64,000 bases of DNA, from NCBI RefSeq assembly GCF_003217775.1, contig NZ_QJVJ01000013.1, forward strand, positions 109,678 through 173,677, given 5' to 3'. The notes under the pieces were generated by a model, which saw only the letters and a program-made list of their open reading frames with translations, had not been told where the DNA came from and did no database searches. This DNA is from Paenibacillus flagellatus. Its GTDB lineage: Bacteria > Bacillota > Bacilli > Paenibacillales > NBRC-103111. Below are positions 35,064 to 43,718 of this stretch, one piece after another (positions within the stretch are counted from its first letter, which is position 1; each line of letters begins with the position of its first letter). The translations under genes and the position numbers were made by a program.

Positions 35064-36653
35064 TTACTTTTTCGCGGCTTTGATGCCGTCGTTGATTTCT
35101 TTCATGATTTGGGCGCCGCCGCGGCTTTTCCATTCTTCGGCGACCTTGTCCCAATCGGCCATCGGGCGCTGGCCGGAAATCATTTTCGTCTGCTCGCCGA
35201 GCACGAATTTATCGAGCTCCGACCCTTTGGCTGCCTGCGTTTCCGAGTAGACGAGATAGGACGGGTCGTCGTACGGCGTTTTGTTGTATGTTTTTTCCAT
35301 TTGCTCGATCGTCGCGATGAACGCCTGCATTTCTTTCGAGTTGTACGACGCTTTCGAGTATTCGTTCGCCTCGTCGCTCGGCGCCCACGGCTTCCAAAAT
35401 TCGTGGCGCTGCAGCATGTACTGGATCGGCGTATTCGCTTCCTGGCCGGCCTTCGGCACCGCCTTGCCGTCGACCATCTCGTAGCCGACGCCGTTGCCGC
35501 CCATGATCCAGTCGAACTGCTGGTTTTGCGGATTGCGCTGGTCGACCGGAATGAACTGGCGGCCGTAATCGAGAATTTCGAGAATTTTCTTCACTTTGTC
35601 CGGATCGTCCTTCAGCTTGGCGGACAGTGTCGTGAGACCGAAGAAGCCTCTCCCTTTCGGGTTGCCCTGGGAGCCGTCCGGCGCCTTGAAGAACGGGATC
35701 GGCGCGACCTTCGCCGTCGGATTGACCTTCAGCAGCCCCGTGTAATATTCCTCGACCATCCCCGTCGGCGTCCCGATGAAAATGCCCGCCTTGCCGGAGT
35801 AGAACTCCTTGTTCGTCTGCGCCCAGTTGAGCACGGCGAAGTCTTTCGTCACCGCGCCTTCCTTGTACGCCGCGGCGAGCGTCTCGATCACTTCCTTTCG
35901 GCCCGGGCCGATCAGGCCGGGCATGAAATTGCCGTCCTTGTCCTTATGGTACCACGCCGGCGACCAATATGCTCCCATCGCGTGCGTAGGCGAGATGTCC
36001 TGACCGAGCGCGAAGCCGTACGTATCGTTTTTGCCGTTCTTGTCCGGGTCGTTTTTCGTGAAGGCGATGGCGACGTCGAGCAGCTCCTTGTAGTTCGTCG
36101 GCATTTTCAACCCGAGGTTGTCGAGCCAGTCTTGGCGGATCGTGCCGGAGAACGTGTACGTCGGCGCATACATCGGGATGCTGTAAATTTTGCCGTTGAC
36201 GCGGAACTGGTCGTAAATCGTCTTCGGCACCGCCTTGAACGTCGCATACTTGTCGATATAGTCGTCGAGCGGCAGGAAGGCGCCCTGCTTCGCCCATTTG
36301 TAGTAGTTCGCGTCGAGATCCTTGATCGCCACGACGTCCGGCATGTCGCCCGATGCCATGATGACGTTCAGCTTCTCCTTGTAGTCGGATTGGAGCACGA
36401 ATTGGGCCTTGATGTTGGCGCCGAACTTTTGCTTGATCGCTTCGACGCCTTTGCCGTTCGGGTCCGGGAAAATGGTGTAGGCGAAGTTCAGGAAGCCGAT
36501 GTCGTGCACTTTCTTGGGCGCGTTCGCGTCCCCCGTCTTCGGCGCGCCTGCGCCTCCGTCGTTGGCGGCTTTGTCTCCGCCGCCGGAGCAGGCGGCCACG
36601 GCCAGGGCGAGCGTCGTTACGGACGTCAGGCTGGCGAATGTTTTTCCTTTCAC
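35064..36653 (-). CDS. Extracellular sugar-binding lipoprotein of ABC importer (LipO-like)
   Basis: 529 aa. Lipoprotein signal with lipobox LAVAAC (Cys about 22) and a Gly/Asp-rich linker. The family-1 solute-binding fold follows: DYKEKLNVIMASGDMPDVVA, GFALGQDISPTHAMGAYWSP and YSGKAGIFIGTPTGMVEEYY. The length near 530 aa is typical of the LipO/YtcQ class that works with LplB- and YtcP-like permeases for complex oligosaccharides. The GTG start has GGAGGT 8 nt upstream. Its gene follows the permeases after a 298-bp gap with repeats. Confidence 0.9.
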   Translation of the reverse strand: MKGKTFASLTSVTTLALAVAACSGGGDKAANDGGAGAPKTGDANAPKKVHDIGFLNFAYTIFPDPNGKGVEAIKQKFGANIKAQFVLQSDYKEKLNVIMASGDMPDVVAIKDLDANYYKWAKQGAFLPLDDYIDKYATFKAVPKTIYDQFRVNGKIYSIPMYAPTYTFSGTIRQDWLDNLGLKMPTNYKELLDVAIAFTKNDPDKNGKNDTYGFALGQDISPTHAMGAYWSPAWYHKDKDGNFMPGLIGPGRKEVIETLAAAYKEGAVTKDFAVLNWAQTNKEFYSGKAGIFIGTPTGMVEEYYTGLLKVNPTAKVAPIPFFKAPDGSQGNPKGRGFFGLTTLSAKLKDDPDKVKKILEILDYGRQFIPVDQRNPQNQQFDWIMGGNGVGYEMVDGKAVPKAGQEANTPIQYMLQRHEFWKPWAPSDEANEYSKASYNSKEMQAFIATIEQMEKTYNKTPYDDPSYLVYSETQAAKGSELDKFVLGEQTKMISGQRPMADWDKVAEEWKSRGGAQIMKEINDGIKAAKK

Positions 36654-36786
36654 GAGCGGACACCTCCGATGGGATAGGAATGGTTGCCGGCCGGCAGCCC
36701 GAGTTTACCGGGCGTTTGCGATCGGGCCGGTTTGCTGTAAGAGCGTGACTTGTCGAGCGCAGCTGGCCGAATGTGCGTACGTAACC

Positions 36787-36927
36787 GAACGAATGTACCT
36801 TTTTTGAACGGATTGGCTTTGCCAGTGCGCTTTGCTGAATGAATATACTTGCCGATCAGATGTACTTGGACGAGCGAACGTACCTTTTGAACGATCGTGC
36901 CCTTTTGAACAAATGTGCCTTTCCGAA
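36787..36927 (-). repeat. Degenerate array of about 18-bp repeats between permease and binding-protein genes
   Basis: On the plus strand the unit is roughly GAACGAATGTACCTTTT. It recurs as GAACGAATGTACCTTTTTT (36787), GAATGAATATACTTGCC, GAGCGAACGTACCTTTT, GAACGATCGTGCCCTTTT and GAACAAATGTGCCTTTCC. The period is 18 bp in the last units. It is non-coding by position, although the minus strand reads an RKGTFVQ-like repeat. Confidence 0.6.
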
Positions 36928-36951
36928 CCAGCTTAACCCCCGCGTGACCAA

Positions 36952-37821
36952 TCATCCTTTGACCGAGCCGATCATCACCCCCTTGGCGAAATGCTTTTGC
37001 AGAAACGGGTAGACGATCAAAATCGGCACCGTCGCGAGCAATATCGCGGCCATCTGGATCGTCTCCGCCGGAGGCGGCTCGACGAGCGTCTGCTCGGTCA
37101 GCAGCGAGCTCGTGTCGTTAACGACGACGATTTGGCGCAGCAGCACTTGAATCGGCCACAAGTTCGGGTTGCTCAAGTACAAAATGCCGGAGAAGTAGGA
37201 GTTCCAATGCATAACGGCGTAGAACAGGCCGAACGTGGCGAACGCCGGCTTCGACAGCGGGACGATGATGCGGCTGAATACGGTGAATTCTCCGGCGCCG
37301 TCGATCAGCGCGGCTTCGTTCAGCTCCTCGGGAATGCTTTTGAAAAATTGACTGAACACGATCAAGTTCCACGGGCTGATCAGCACCGGGAGAATGAGCG
37401 CCCACACCGTATTGAGCAGCCCGGTCGCCTTGACGATCAAATACGTCGGGATAATGCCCGCGCTGAACAGAAACGTAAACAGCACCATGAACAGAAACAC
37501 CCTTTGACCGAAAAACGGTTTGGCCAGCGCATACGCCATCGTCGACGTGAAGACGAGATTGAGCGTCGTGCCCAGCGCCGTAATAAGGACGGTGACGAGC
37601 ACCGATTTGACGAATTTGTCGTTGGCCAAAATGTACTCGTACGCGTCCGTCACCCAGCGGTCCGGCCACAGGATGAAATCTTTGCTCAAATATTCCTCCA
37701 TCGAGGAAAACGAAACCGAGAAAATGTACAGGAACGGCACGACCATGGCCGCGGCGATGACGAGCAGCAGGAGCGCGTTCAGTCCGTCGGCCGCCCGGTC
37801 GAGCCACGTTCGGTGATGCAT
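36952..37821 (-). CDS. Carbohydrate ABC permease (YtcP/CUT1 type)
   Basis: 289 aa, six transmembrane helices. The EAA loop NEAALIDGAGEFTVFSRIIVP is intact, and the C-terminus KHFAKGVMIGSVKG is a hallmark of YtcP-type permeases. It pairs with the LplB-like permease encoded upstream and the lipoprotein encoded downstream. ATG 37821 is used because AAAGGAGGTG lies 7 nt before it; a longer frame would run through the repeat at 37865. No ATPase is encoded; such importers normally share an MsmX-type ATPase from elsewhere. Confidence 0.93.
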   Translation of the reverse strand: MHHRTWLDRAADGLNALLLLVIAAAMVVPFLYIFSVSFSSMEEYLSKDFILWPDRWVTDAYEYILANDKFVKSVLVTVLITALGTTLNLVFTSTMAYALAKPFFGQRVFLFMVLFTFLFSAGIIPTYLIVKATGLLNTVWALILPVLISPWNLIVFSQFFKSIPEELNEAALIDGAGEFTVFSRIIVPLSKPAFATFGLFYAVMHWNSYFSGILYLSNPNLWPIQVLLRQIVVVNDTSSLLTEQTLVEPPPAETIQMAAILLATVPILIVYPFLQKHFAKGVMIGSVKG

Positions 37822-37864
37822 GGGCGCCGCACCTCCTTTCGTAAGATCGAGCGTTGGAGTAAGT

Positions 37865-37993
37865 ATCCGGGGTCCCCGAAACGTAATCGGAATAAGCTGC
37901 AACGGATTGCTTCACTTTTTGGGGCGCAGAATCCGGGGTCCCCGAAACGTAATCGGAATGAGCTGCAACGGATTGCTTCACTTTTTGGGGCGC
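37865..37993 (-). repeat. Tandem duplication of a 63-bp unit between the two permease genes
   Basis: Copies at 37865-37927 and 37931-37993 differ at one position (A/G in GGAATAAG/GGAATGAG) and are separated by 3 bp. Each starts ATCCGGGGTCCCCG, a small palindrome, and ends CACTTTTTGGGGCGC. The second copy abuts the stop codon of the upstream permease. It looks like a dispersed intergenic element rather than a terminator. Confidence 0.85.
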
Positions 37994-38956
37994 CTAGTAG
38001 ATGCCCTCCTCGCCGAACCGCTTGGCGAGCCGGTTCGCGGCGACGACAAGGACGAGCCCGACGACCGACTTGAACAACCCGACGGCGGTGGCGAAGCTGA
38101 AGTCGGATTGCAAAATCCCCTTGTAGTACACGTACGTATCCAGCACGTTGCCGACCTCCTGGACGTACGGATTCAGCATGAGGAAAATTTGCTCGAACCC
38201 GTTGTCGAGCACCGTTCCGAGCCGCAGGATCAGCAAAATGACGATCGTGCCGCGGATGCCGGGCAGCGTAATATGCCAGATGCGCCGCCACCGGCTCGCG
38301 CCGTCGACGATCGCCGCCTCGTACAGCTCCGGGTTCACCCCGGCGAGCGCCGCCAGGAAGACGATCGTGCCCCAGCCGGCCTCCTTCCATATAATCTCGA
38401 GCACGATCAGCGGCTTGAACAAATACGGCTGCTGCAGGAACAGCACCGGCTCCATCCCGAGCACATTCACGAGAAAGCTGTTGACGACGCCGTCGCTGCG
38501 CAGAAACAGCGTGACGAGGCCGATGACGACGACCCACGACAGGAAGTGGGGCAAGTAGACGAGCGATTGGACGAACCGTTTGAACCATTCCTGGCGCACC
38601 TCGTTCAGCATGAGCGCCAGCGCGATCGGGACGGGAAACGCGAAGGCGATTTGCAGAAACGACAGCGTGATCGTGTTGATCAGCACCTGCACCACCTCGG
38701 GATTGTCGAAGATGCGCCGAAAGTGGGCGAAACCGACCCAGTCGCTGTGCAAAAAACCTTGGAACGGGCTGTACTCTTGAAACGCGATGACGGAGCCGAG
38801 CAGCGGGACGTACTTGTATAGAAGGAAGTAGATCGTGCCCGGCAGAACGAACACATACATCATCCGGCTGCGCCACAGCTTTTTGCTCGTCCGGGCCCAA
38901 GCGCCCGCCGACGGTCCGGGCGACGATGGCGATGCCGGTTTTGCAACCGTTCTCAT
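37994..38956 (-). CDS. Carbohydrate ABC permease (LplB type)
   Basis: 320 aa with six helices. The start of the membrane part (WRSRMMYVFVLPGTIYFLLY, KYVPLLGSVIAFQEYSPF) is LplB-like. The EAA loop YEAAIVDGASRWRRIWHIT is intact. ATG 38956 follows GGAAAGGGGGG by 8 nt; further codons upstream would read through the promoter region. First gene of the import operon, downstream of the AraC-type regulator that probably activates it. Confidence 0.93.
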   Translation of the reverse strand: MRTVAKPASPSSPGPSAGAWARTSKKLWRSRMMYVFVLPGTIYFLLYKYVPLLGSVIAFQEYSPFQGFLHSDWVGFAHFRRIFDNPEVVQVLINTITLSFLQIAFAFPVPIALALMLNEVRQEWFKRFVQSLVYLPHFLSWVVVIGLVTLFLRSDGVVNSFLVNVLGMEPVLFLQQPYLFKPLIVLEIIWKEAGWGTIVFLAALAGVNPELYEAAIVDGASRWRRIWHITLPGIRGTIVILLILRLGTVLDNGFEQIFLMLNPYVQEVGNVLDTYVYYKGILQSDFSFATAVGLFKSVVGLVLVVAANRLAKRFGEEGIY

Positions 38957-39013
38957 TTGTGAAACCCCCCTTTCCAGGCCGTATCCCCGGTTCGTGATAC
39001 CCGGTATGGCGTT

Positions 39014-39043
39014 ATCATAGGCAATGGCGGGCCGCCCCGTAAA
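39014..39043 (-). promoter_or_regulatory. Candidate promoter of the sugar import operon
   Basis: On the minus strand TTTACG, 18-bp spacer, TATGAT, about 60 bp before the LplB-like start. The weak -35 fits activator dependence. Confidence 0.4.
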
Positions 39044-39138
39044 CGATCCATTTTTTCGCCGCCTCGTGCAATTCAGGATACGCTTCGGCAAAACGGGAAA
39101 CATGTCCGACGGTGCAGGAAAGGCGGCGTCCGACGGAC

Positions 39139-39182
39139 AAAAAAAGCCTTCCGCCCGGATGCGGTGCTCACGGACGGAAGGC
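39139..39182 (-). terminator. Terminator of the AraC-type regulator gene
   Basis: On the minus strand GCCTTCCG and CGGAAGGC arms enclose a 21-nt loop and are followed by seven T. It separates the regulator from the import operon. Confidence 0.85.
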
Positions 39183-39272
39183 GGCGAGAACGCGAGAAAG
39201 GGCAAAGGCTTTTTTGAATTCGGGGGTCGCTCGGGAGCTGCGGCCGCAGCTCCGGTATCGCCTCCCGGGGCG

Positions 39273-41582
39273 TCAAGCGCCGCCGCCCTGCTGATGGCGG
39301 ACCGATTCCCGGTATTGGCCGGGAGACATCCCGGTCGTTTGCTTGAACGCGCGCGAGAAATTTTGCGTCGTCGTATATTGGAGCCGGTCGGCGATATGCT
39401 TGATCGGCATGTCGGAATGGACGAGCCATTCCTTTGCGCGCGACATCCGCATCTCGATGACGTAATCCATGAAGTTGACGTTCATCTCGTCCTTGAACAT
39501 CCGGCTCAGCTGCGAGGGGGACAAACCGAACCGGGAGGCCGCCTCCTGAAGCGACAGCTCACCCTCCGCGCCGCTGCGGACGTATTCGGCGACCTGCCGC
39601 ACGATTCTCGTCTGGTTCGGCACCGTCAGCCGCTCGTAATGGGTGCGGAACGCCGGGAAGAACTGGTGCCGGAACCAGTCGTTCAGCTGGTCGAGCGACT
39701 CCGCCTCGTTCACGCGGGCATAGACGTCGTACGGAAACATCGCTTGCAGCTCGAAGCCGAGCTGCTCGAGCAAATGATCGATTTCCCCGATCAAGTTCGT
39801 GAATATGCCGGTTACCGGCTTGAAGCCGATCAGCAGCCGGGGAATGTCCAGGACCATCTGCCCGAACTCGTCGTACGCCGATTCCATGTCGCCTTCCGCG
39901 ATCCGCTTCACGATGGCACGCTGCCGCTTGATCAGGCTGCGCGCCGACTGCTTCACCGTCTCCATCGATTCGACAGCCCGATGGCTGATCGTCAAGTCGT
40001 GTCCGAGCAGCAGGCGCAGCTTGAGCAGATCGACCGCCTCGCCGTAGCTTTCGTGGACGCGGCGCGGCAGGGGGCGGGCTCGGCTGACGCCGGCGGACAG
40101 CGTGAAGCGGAAGAGCTCCTTCGCCTTGAGCCGAATCCGGCCGCACAAGTCTTCGACTGCGACGGTTGCCGTCTCGTCCGGTTCGTCCGCATCCATGCCG
40201 ACGATGAGCGCCACCTGCCCGGGGGACGGGGCCACCGCTACGGAACGGAACAGAGGGGCGGCCATCTCGGCGACGAGCTTCGTCAAGGCGTACATCATAA
40301 GCGCGCGGTCTTTGCCCCTGTAGCTCGTCCGGAACTCCATAAAAGCGTCCACCTCGAACACGCAGACGACGAACGAGCGTCCCTCCAGCGGCAGCGCATA
40401 ATGCTTCGTCATCGCCGCGAAATCGGCATCGGTCAGCTCGCCGTTCAGCAGCTTGACGATCGTACCGTCCCGCAGCTGCGGCAGCTGCTCGCGCAGCTCG
40501 CTGTCGAGCCGCCGGTTTGCGTCCATGACCTGCTGCATGAAGGCGCCGATTTGCTGCAGTCCGTCCTGAGACGGCTTCGCCCGCTGGGGGAGCTTCTGCA
40601 GCAGCGAGCGGATCGGGTTGTACAGCCGGTTCGAGGCGAACAGCGCGATCAGCCCCCAGACGAGCGCGAGACAGCCCGCCATCAGCCACGTCACCTGCTT
40701 GATCAGGCTCGATTTGGCGGTCAGCTCGCCTTGCGGCGCGATGATGACATACGTCCAGTCGTTGTACCCCGACCGGTGAACCGACACGTGGTACCGGTCG
40801 TCGCCATAAGGCACCGTATCGGTCGGCTTGGACGGAGCGGTCTGCGACAGCCGCTTCGCGAACGGCAGCGGGAGCGTCGTGCCGATTTCCTGCGGCTCGC
40901 GGCTCAGCACGATGCGACCGTCGCGGTTGACGGCCACCAGCTGGCTGTCGTCCGTCATGCGTACCGATTGCAGCAGCTCGTAAAAACGCGCCGGCTCCAC
41001 CTCGAGGAAGAGGACGCCGTCCACCGTGGAGGAGCTGCCGATCGGGCGGACGATCAGAAATTCGCGCTGGTTCGGGTACGAATTGGACGGAACGAACCAG
41101 GAGCCGGTAAACTTCGGTTCATATTGGCGGAGCGCGTCATAATATGGGAAATCCGTTTTGGCGAGCAGGCCGTACTTGTTCGAATACACCGTGTCGTACC
41201 GGTTGTACACGACATAGGCGTTAAACGGGACGTCCGACAACGAGCGGTACTTGCGAAGCGTCTCGACCATGTCGAGCGTCGTCTCGAGCGCCTCGCGGTC
41301 GTCCATCGAGATGCCGAGCCGGACCGACCGCTCGATCGTCAAGTCGCCCGCGATCTGGATCGACAAATAATCGAGGCGCTTCAGCAGCGAGTCGACCTGC
41401 AGCTCGATTTGGCGCAGCGTCGCCTCGTGCTTCGCATTCGCTTCGCCCTGGATGCTGGTCGAGGCGACGAACGAAGCGGCGGTGCCGAGCAGCAGCACGG
41501 GAAGCACGCTCAGCAGAAGCGACGACACCAATAGCTTTTTGTGAAAAGGGAGATCGCGGAACAAGCGGATCCGCCCGGCCAT
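39273..41582 (-). CDS. Membrane-bound AraC-family regulator with extracellular Cache-type sensor
   Basis: 769 aa. Helix 1 (about 14-38, LLVSSLLLSVLPVLLLGTAA) and helix 2 (about 310-335) enclose a dCache-like extracellular domain. A cytoplasmic central domain follows, then the C-terminal double HTH (about 670-765) with LSLQEAASRFGLSPSQLSRM and PIKHIADRLQYTTTQNFSRA. This class activates neighbouring oligosaccharide importers in Paenibacillus. ATG 41582 is chosen (AAGGA 11 nt upstream) since further upstream codons cross a catabolite-response site. Separated from the importer by a terminator and a promoter. Confidence 0.87.
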   Translation of the reverse strand: MAGRIRLFRDLPFHKKLLVSSLLLSVLPVLLLGTAASFVASTSIQGEANAKHEATLRQIELQVDSLLKRLDYLSIQIAGDLTIERSVRLGISMDDREALETTLDMVETLRKYRSLSDVPFNAYVVYNRYDTVYSNKYGLLAKTDFPYYDALRQYEPKFTGSWFVPSNSYPNQREFLIVRPIGSSSTVDGVLFLEVEPARFYELLQSVRMTDDSQLVAVNRDGRIVLSREPQEIGTTLPLPFAKRLSQTAPSKPTDTVPYGDDRYHVSVHRSGYNDWTYVIIAPQGELTAKSSLIKQVTWLMAGCLALVWGLIALFASNRLYNPIRSLLQKLPQRAKPSQDGLQQIGAFMQQVMDANRRLDSELREQLPQLRDGTIVKLLNGELTDADFAAMTKHYALPLEGRSFVVCVFEVDAFMEFRTSYRGKDRALMMYALTKLVAEMAAPLFRSVAVAPSPGQVALIVGMDADEPDETATVAVEDLCGRIRLKAKELFRFTLSAGVSRARPLPRRVHESYGEAVDLLKLRLLLGHDLTISHRAVESMETVKQSARSLIKRQRAIVKRIAEGDMESAYDEFGQMVLDIPRLLIGFKPVTGIFTNLIGEIDHLLEQLGFELQAMFPYDVYARVNEAESLDQLNDWFRHQFFPAFRTHYERLTVPNQTRIVRQVAEYVRSGAEGELSLQEAASRFGLSPSQLSRMFKDEMNVNFMDYVIEMRMSRAKEWLVHSDMPIKHIADRLQYTTTQNFSRAFKQTTGMSPGQYRESVRHQQGGGA

Positions 41583-41631
41583 GTCGATCACCGTCCTTGA
41601 CGTGAAGTTCCGAATAACGACGTCCATGCAT

Positions 41632-41645
41632 TGTAAACGCTTTAT
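41632..41645. promoter_or_regulatory. Catabolite response element (cre) upstream of the AraC-type regulator
   Basis: TGTAAACGCTTTAT matches the CcpA consensus TGWAARCGYTWNCW at all but one position (A in place of C at 13). It lies 50 bp before the chosen start, so CcpA repression of the sugar cluster activator is likely. Confidence 0.6.
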
Positions 41646-41732
41646 TTTTATCATAGCCGATATTGCCGGCCGTTCCAACGTCTCTTTGTTGTCCATAATA
41701 GGGGGGGATTCAAAAAAAATGAATTTCGGGTG

Positions 41733-41760
41733 TTGACATTCGTCGAAAAATGAGTAATAT
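41733..41760 (+). promoter_or_regulatory. tRNA-Thr promoter
   Basis: TTGACA, 16-bp spacer, TAATAT; transcription would start about 20 bp before the tRNA. Confidence 0.75.
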
Positions 41761-41790
41761 AGTAAAAGTGTGATTCACACAAAACGCTTC

Positions 41791-41863
<73 letters not shown>

Positions 41864-41880
41864 TCTTACCAACCGGTACT

Positions 41881-41918
41881 AACGCGCCTTCTCGATGTCG
41901 AGGGGGTGCGTTTTTTAT
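41881..41918 (+). terminator. Terminator of tRNA-Thr
   Basis: AACGCGCCTTCTCGA and TCGAGGGGGTGCGTT pair with small mismatches, followed by TTTTTTATTT. Confidence 0.75.
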
Positions 41919-42096
41919 TTCGTCCACCGCACCTTCACGGCGAGAACACAGGCGGACGTCCGGTCCACCGTTTCCCTTCCCGTCGGGCTCCCGGTTTTTC
42001 GCGCGCGGCAATCGACGGGCACGCCATATTGAATAAACGGCTCGCCTCCGCATATAATAGGAACATACGTTCGATATGGTGGAGGTGATCGTTCGC

Positions 42097-42480
42097 ATGT
42101 CGAACCCAACCCGACCTTCCGGCGCATCGGCCGAGGAGCTGCAGCTGCTCCGCAACGCCGCCCTGCTGCCTGTCGTTCTTTCCGTATTCGAGGCCGACTT
42201 GGCCGTTGCCCGCGACGAGGGAACGTTCCCGATCCCGGGGCCTTATATCGCGCTGATCCGGCGCGCCGTCCGTCGACTGGCCGGAGACATCGCCCGGACC
42301 GAGCGGCTCCTGCGCCAGTGCGGGATCGAAATATGGGGCGAGGGTCGAAGCCATCGCGAAATCGCGCTGCAGTACGACTGCCGCGGGGACAGAGGGAGGT
42401 ACGCGCTAACGCGGGGAATGTTCGCCGGAGAGCTGGAGCTGTTGATGGATTATTATCTGGGGTTGTTCGACGGACGCTGA
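42097..42480 (+). CDS. Conserved-looking hypothetical protein
   Basis: 127 aa, soluble, not recognised. Mostly helical, with LQLLRNAALLPVVLSVFEAD, YIALIRRAVRRLAGDIARTE and a C-terminal LELLMDYYLGLFDGR. Arg-rich in the middle. GGAGGTGATC, a perfect SD, lies 11 nt before ATG 42097; in-frame GTG codons nearer the SD are less likely. Own terminator downstream, so it is a genuine short transcription unit. Confidence 0.65.
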   Translation: MSNPTRPSGASAEELQLLRNAALLPVVLSVFEADLAVARDEGTFPIPGPYIALIRRAVRRLAGDIARTERLLRQCGIEIWGEGRSHREIALQYDCRGDRGRYALTRGMFAGELELLMDYYLGLFDGR

Positions 42481-42555
42481 CGATAGGATGCCCGCGACTT
42501 GTCGCAGACGGGTATACGTCCGGTCGGCCGCCTTTCGATCCGACAAGAGGGAAGG

Positions 42556-42581
42556 CCGGTTTTCCATGAACCGGTCTTTTT
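42556..42581 (+). terminator. Terminator of the 42097 gene
   Basis: CCGGTT / AACCGG stem with TTCCATG loop, followed by TCTTTTTC. Confidence 0.65.
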
Positions 42582-42593
42582 CGGCATAATGCA

Positions 42594-43076
42594 TCAAGCG
42601 AAGCCGAACACCTTCATATAAAAATACGTTATCCCGACGGAGAGAACGTAGGCGACGACAGGCAGCCGGTGATGCAGTCGCAGCATCGGGAACATGACCA
42701 GATAAAATTGGACCGACCATCCGAACGACCATCCATGCTGGTACGTAATAAAACCGGCTTCGTGCTGGATCCATTCGATCAAGGAAAAAGCGATTGCGAA
42801 GCCGAGTATATATACAAGCCGATGACGAGGCGGGTACTTGGACAAAAACAAAAAAGCGATCGCCGGAGTCACGACGAATATGTACAGGGCGTCGGTAACG
42901 TTATGCCCGAGAAACGGGGACACGAATACCCATAGCTTCTTCGAGCCGGTAATGAAATTGTACGTCAAGTTGCACAGCGCTATATACAGCATCGTCGGGT
43001 GATAGCTTTTCCAATTCCGCCAATCCCCCAAAACGATGACGCACGATAGGAGAACAATCGTAATGAACAGATTCAT
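42594..43076 (-). CDS. CBO0543-like integral membrane protein
   Basis: 160 aa, about five transmembrane helices (MNLFITIVLLSCVIVLGDWR, TMLYIALCNLTYNFI, ALYIFVVTPAIAFLFL, LVYILGFAIAFSLIEW, VVAYVLSVGITYFYM). The pattern and size fit the CBO0543 family of uncharacterised Firmicute membrane proteins. Start M 43076 follows GGAAG by about 8 nt; an upstream start would put charged residues before helix 1. GC is lower than average. Convergent with the gene at 42097. Confidence 0.65.
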   Translation of the reverse strand: MNLFITIVLLSCVIVLGDWRNWKSYHPTMLYIALCNLTYNFITGSKKLWVFVSPFLGHNVTDALYIFVVTPAIAFLFLSKYPPRHRLVYILGFAIAFSLIEWIQHEAGFITYQHGWSFGWSVQFYLVMFPMLRLHHRLPVVAYVLSVGITYFYMKVFGFA

Positions 43077-43283
43077 ACCTTCACTCTTCCGCGGCGTTAA
43101 TAAGCTCCGTACTAGGATAACCATAACGTTTCCGGCTCATCCTTCGTCCGTGCGGTTGGCCAAGCCGCTTCCCGCCTTTCGTCGAAGCGAACCGGAAGTC
43201 CCGTCCTGCCGACATAAACCGTACGGCTCCGCATACAATGTACTACGCTTGGAACATCCAGGCGATCCGATGGAGGGATCAAT

Positions 43284-43640
43284 ATGGGAGACGGCGAAAA
43301 CGAAATCGTGTTGTCCGAAGAGCAGGAGATCGTAGAGACGGCGGTAGAAGCTTCGGAAGAGGAAGCCGAAGAGTCGGGCGGCGAGGAAGCGGCGGACGAT
43401 GCCGACGAGCAAGCCGCCGACGATGAAGCGGACGATGACGAAGCGGCCGACGATGCGGAAGACGAGGATGAAGACGAAGCGGAAGACGACGCGGACGAAG
43501 ACGACGCAGAAGAAGAAATGGAAGACGAAGCAGGGGAAGATGGTGAAGAGGACGACGCAGATGCCGATGCGGAATCGCCGGACGATTCGTCCGAGCCGGA
43601 GGCGGAGGACGAACTGCCGGAGGGCGATCGAACCGATTGA
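43284..43640 (+). CDS. Extremely acidic low-complexity protein
   Basis: 118 aa, not recognised. After MGDGENEIVL the rest is almost only Glu, Asp, Ala and Ser, with runs such as DEADDDEAADDAEDEDEDEA. There is no signal peptide, no membrane segment and no cysteine. GGAGGG sits 7 nt before the ATG, and a TACAAT -10-like element lies about 45 bp upstream; a strong terminator follows, so it is probably expressed. The tail of RNA polymerase delta subunit is similarly acidic, but its folded N-terminal domain is absent here. Could act as a polyanionic chaperone, DNA mimic or metal buffer; all are guesses. Confidence 0.65.
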   Translation: MGDGENEIVLSEEQEIVETAVEASEEEAEESGGEEAADDADEQAADDEADDDEAADDAEDEDEDEAEDDADEDDAEEEMEDEAGEDGEEDDADADAESPDDSSEPEAEDELPEGDRTD

Positions 43641-43675
43641 CGGCCGTTCCCCGATCCCGAACTCCATAAACGATC

Positions 43676-43705
43676 AAGCCGCCGGCCGTGAAGCCGGCGG
43701 CTTTT
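43676..43705. terminator. Bidirectional terminator between acidic protein and radical SAM genes
   Basis: AAGCCGCCGGC / GCCGGCGGCTT perfect 11-bp stem with a 6-nt loop and flanking T/A tracts; serves both convergent genes. Confidence 0.85.
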
Positions 43706-43718
43706 GTATGCGCAGGGT

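Noticed and set aside
41775..41790. Second cre-like sequence (AAAACGCTTCGC) next to the tRNA
   Set aside because: It lacks the TG start and the second half-site of the consensus, and lies just before a tRNA, where CcpA control is unlikely.
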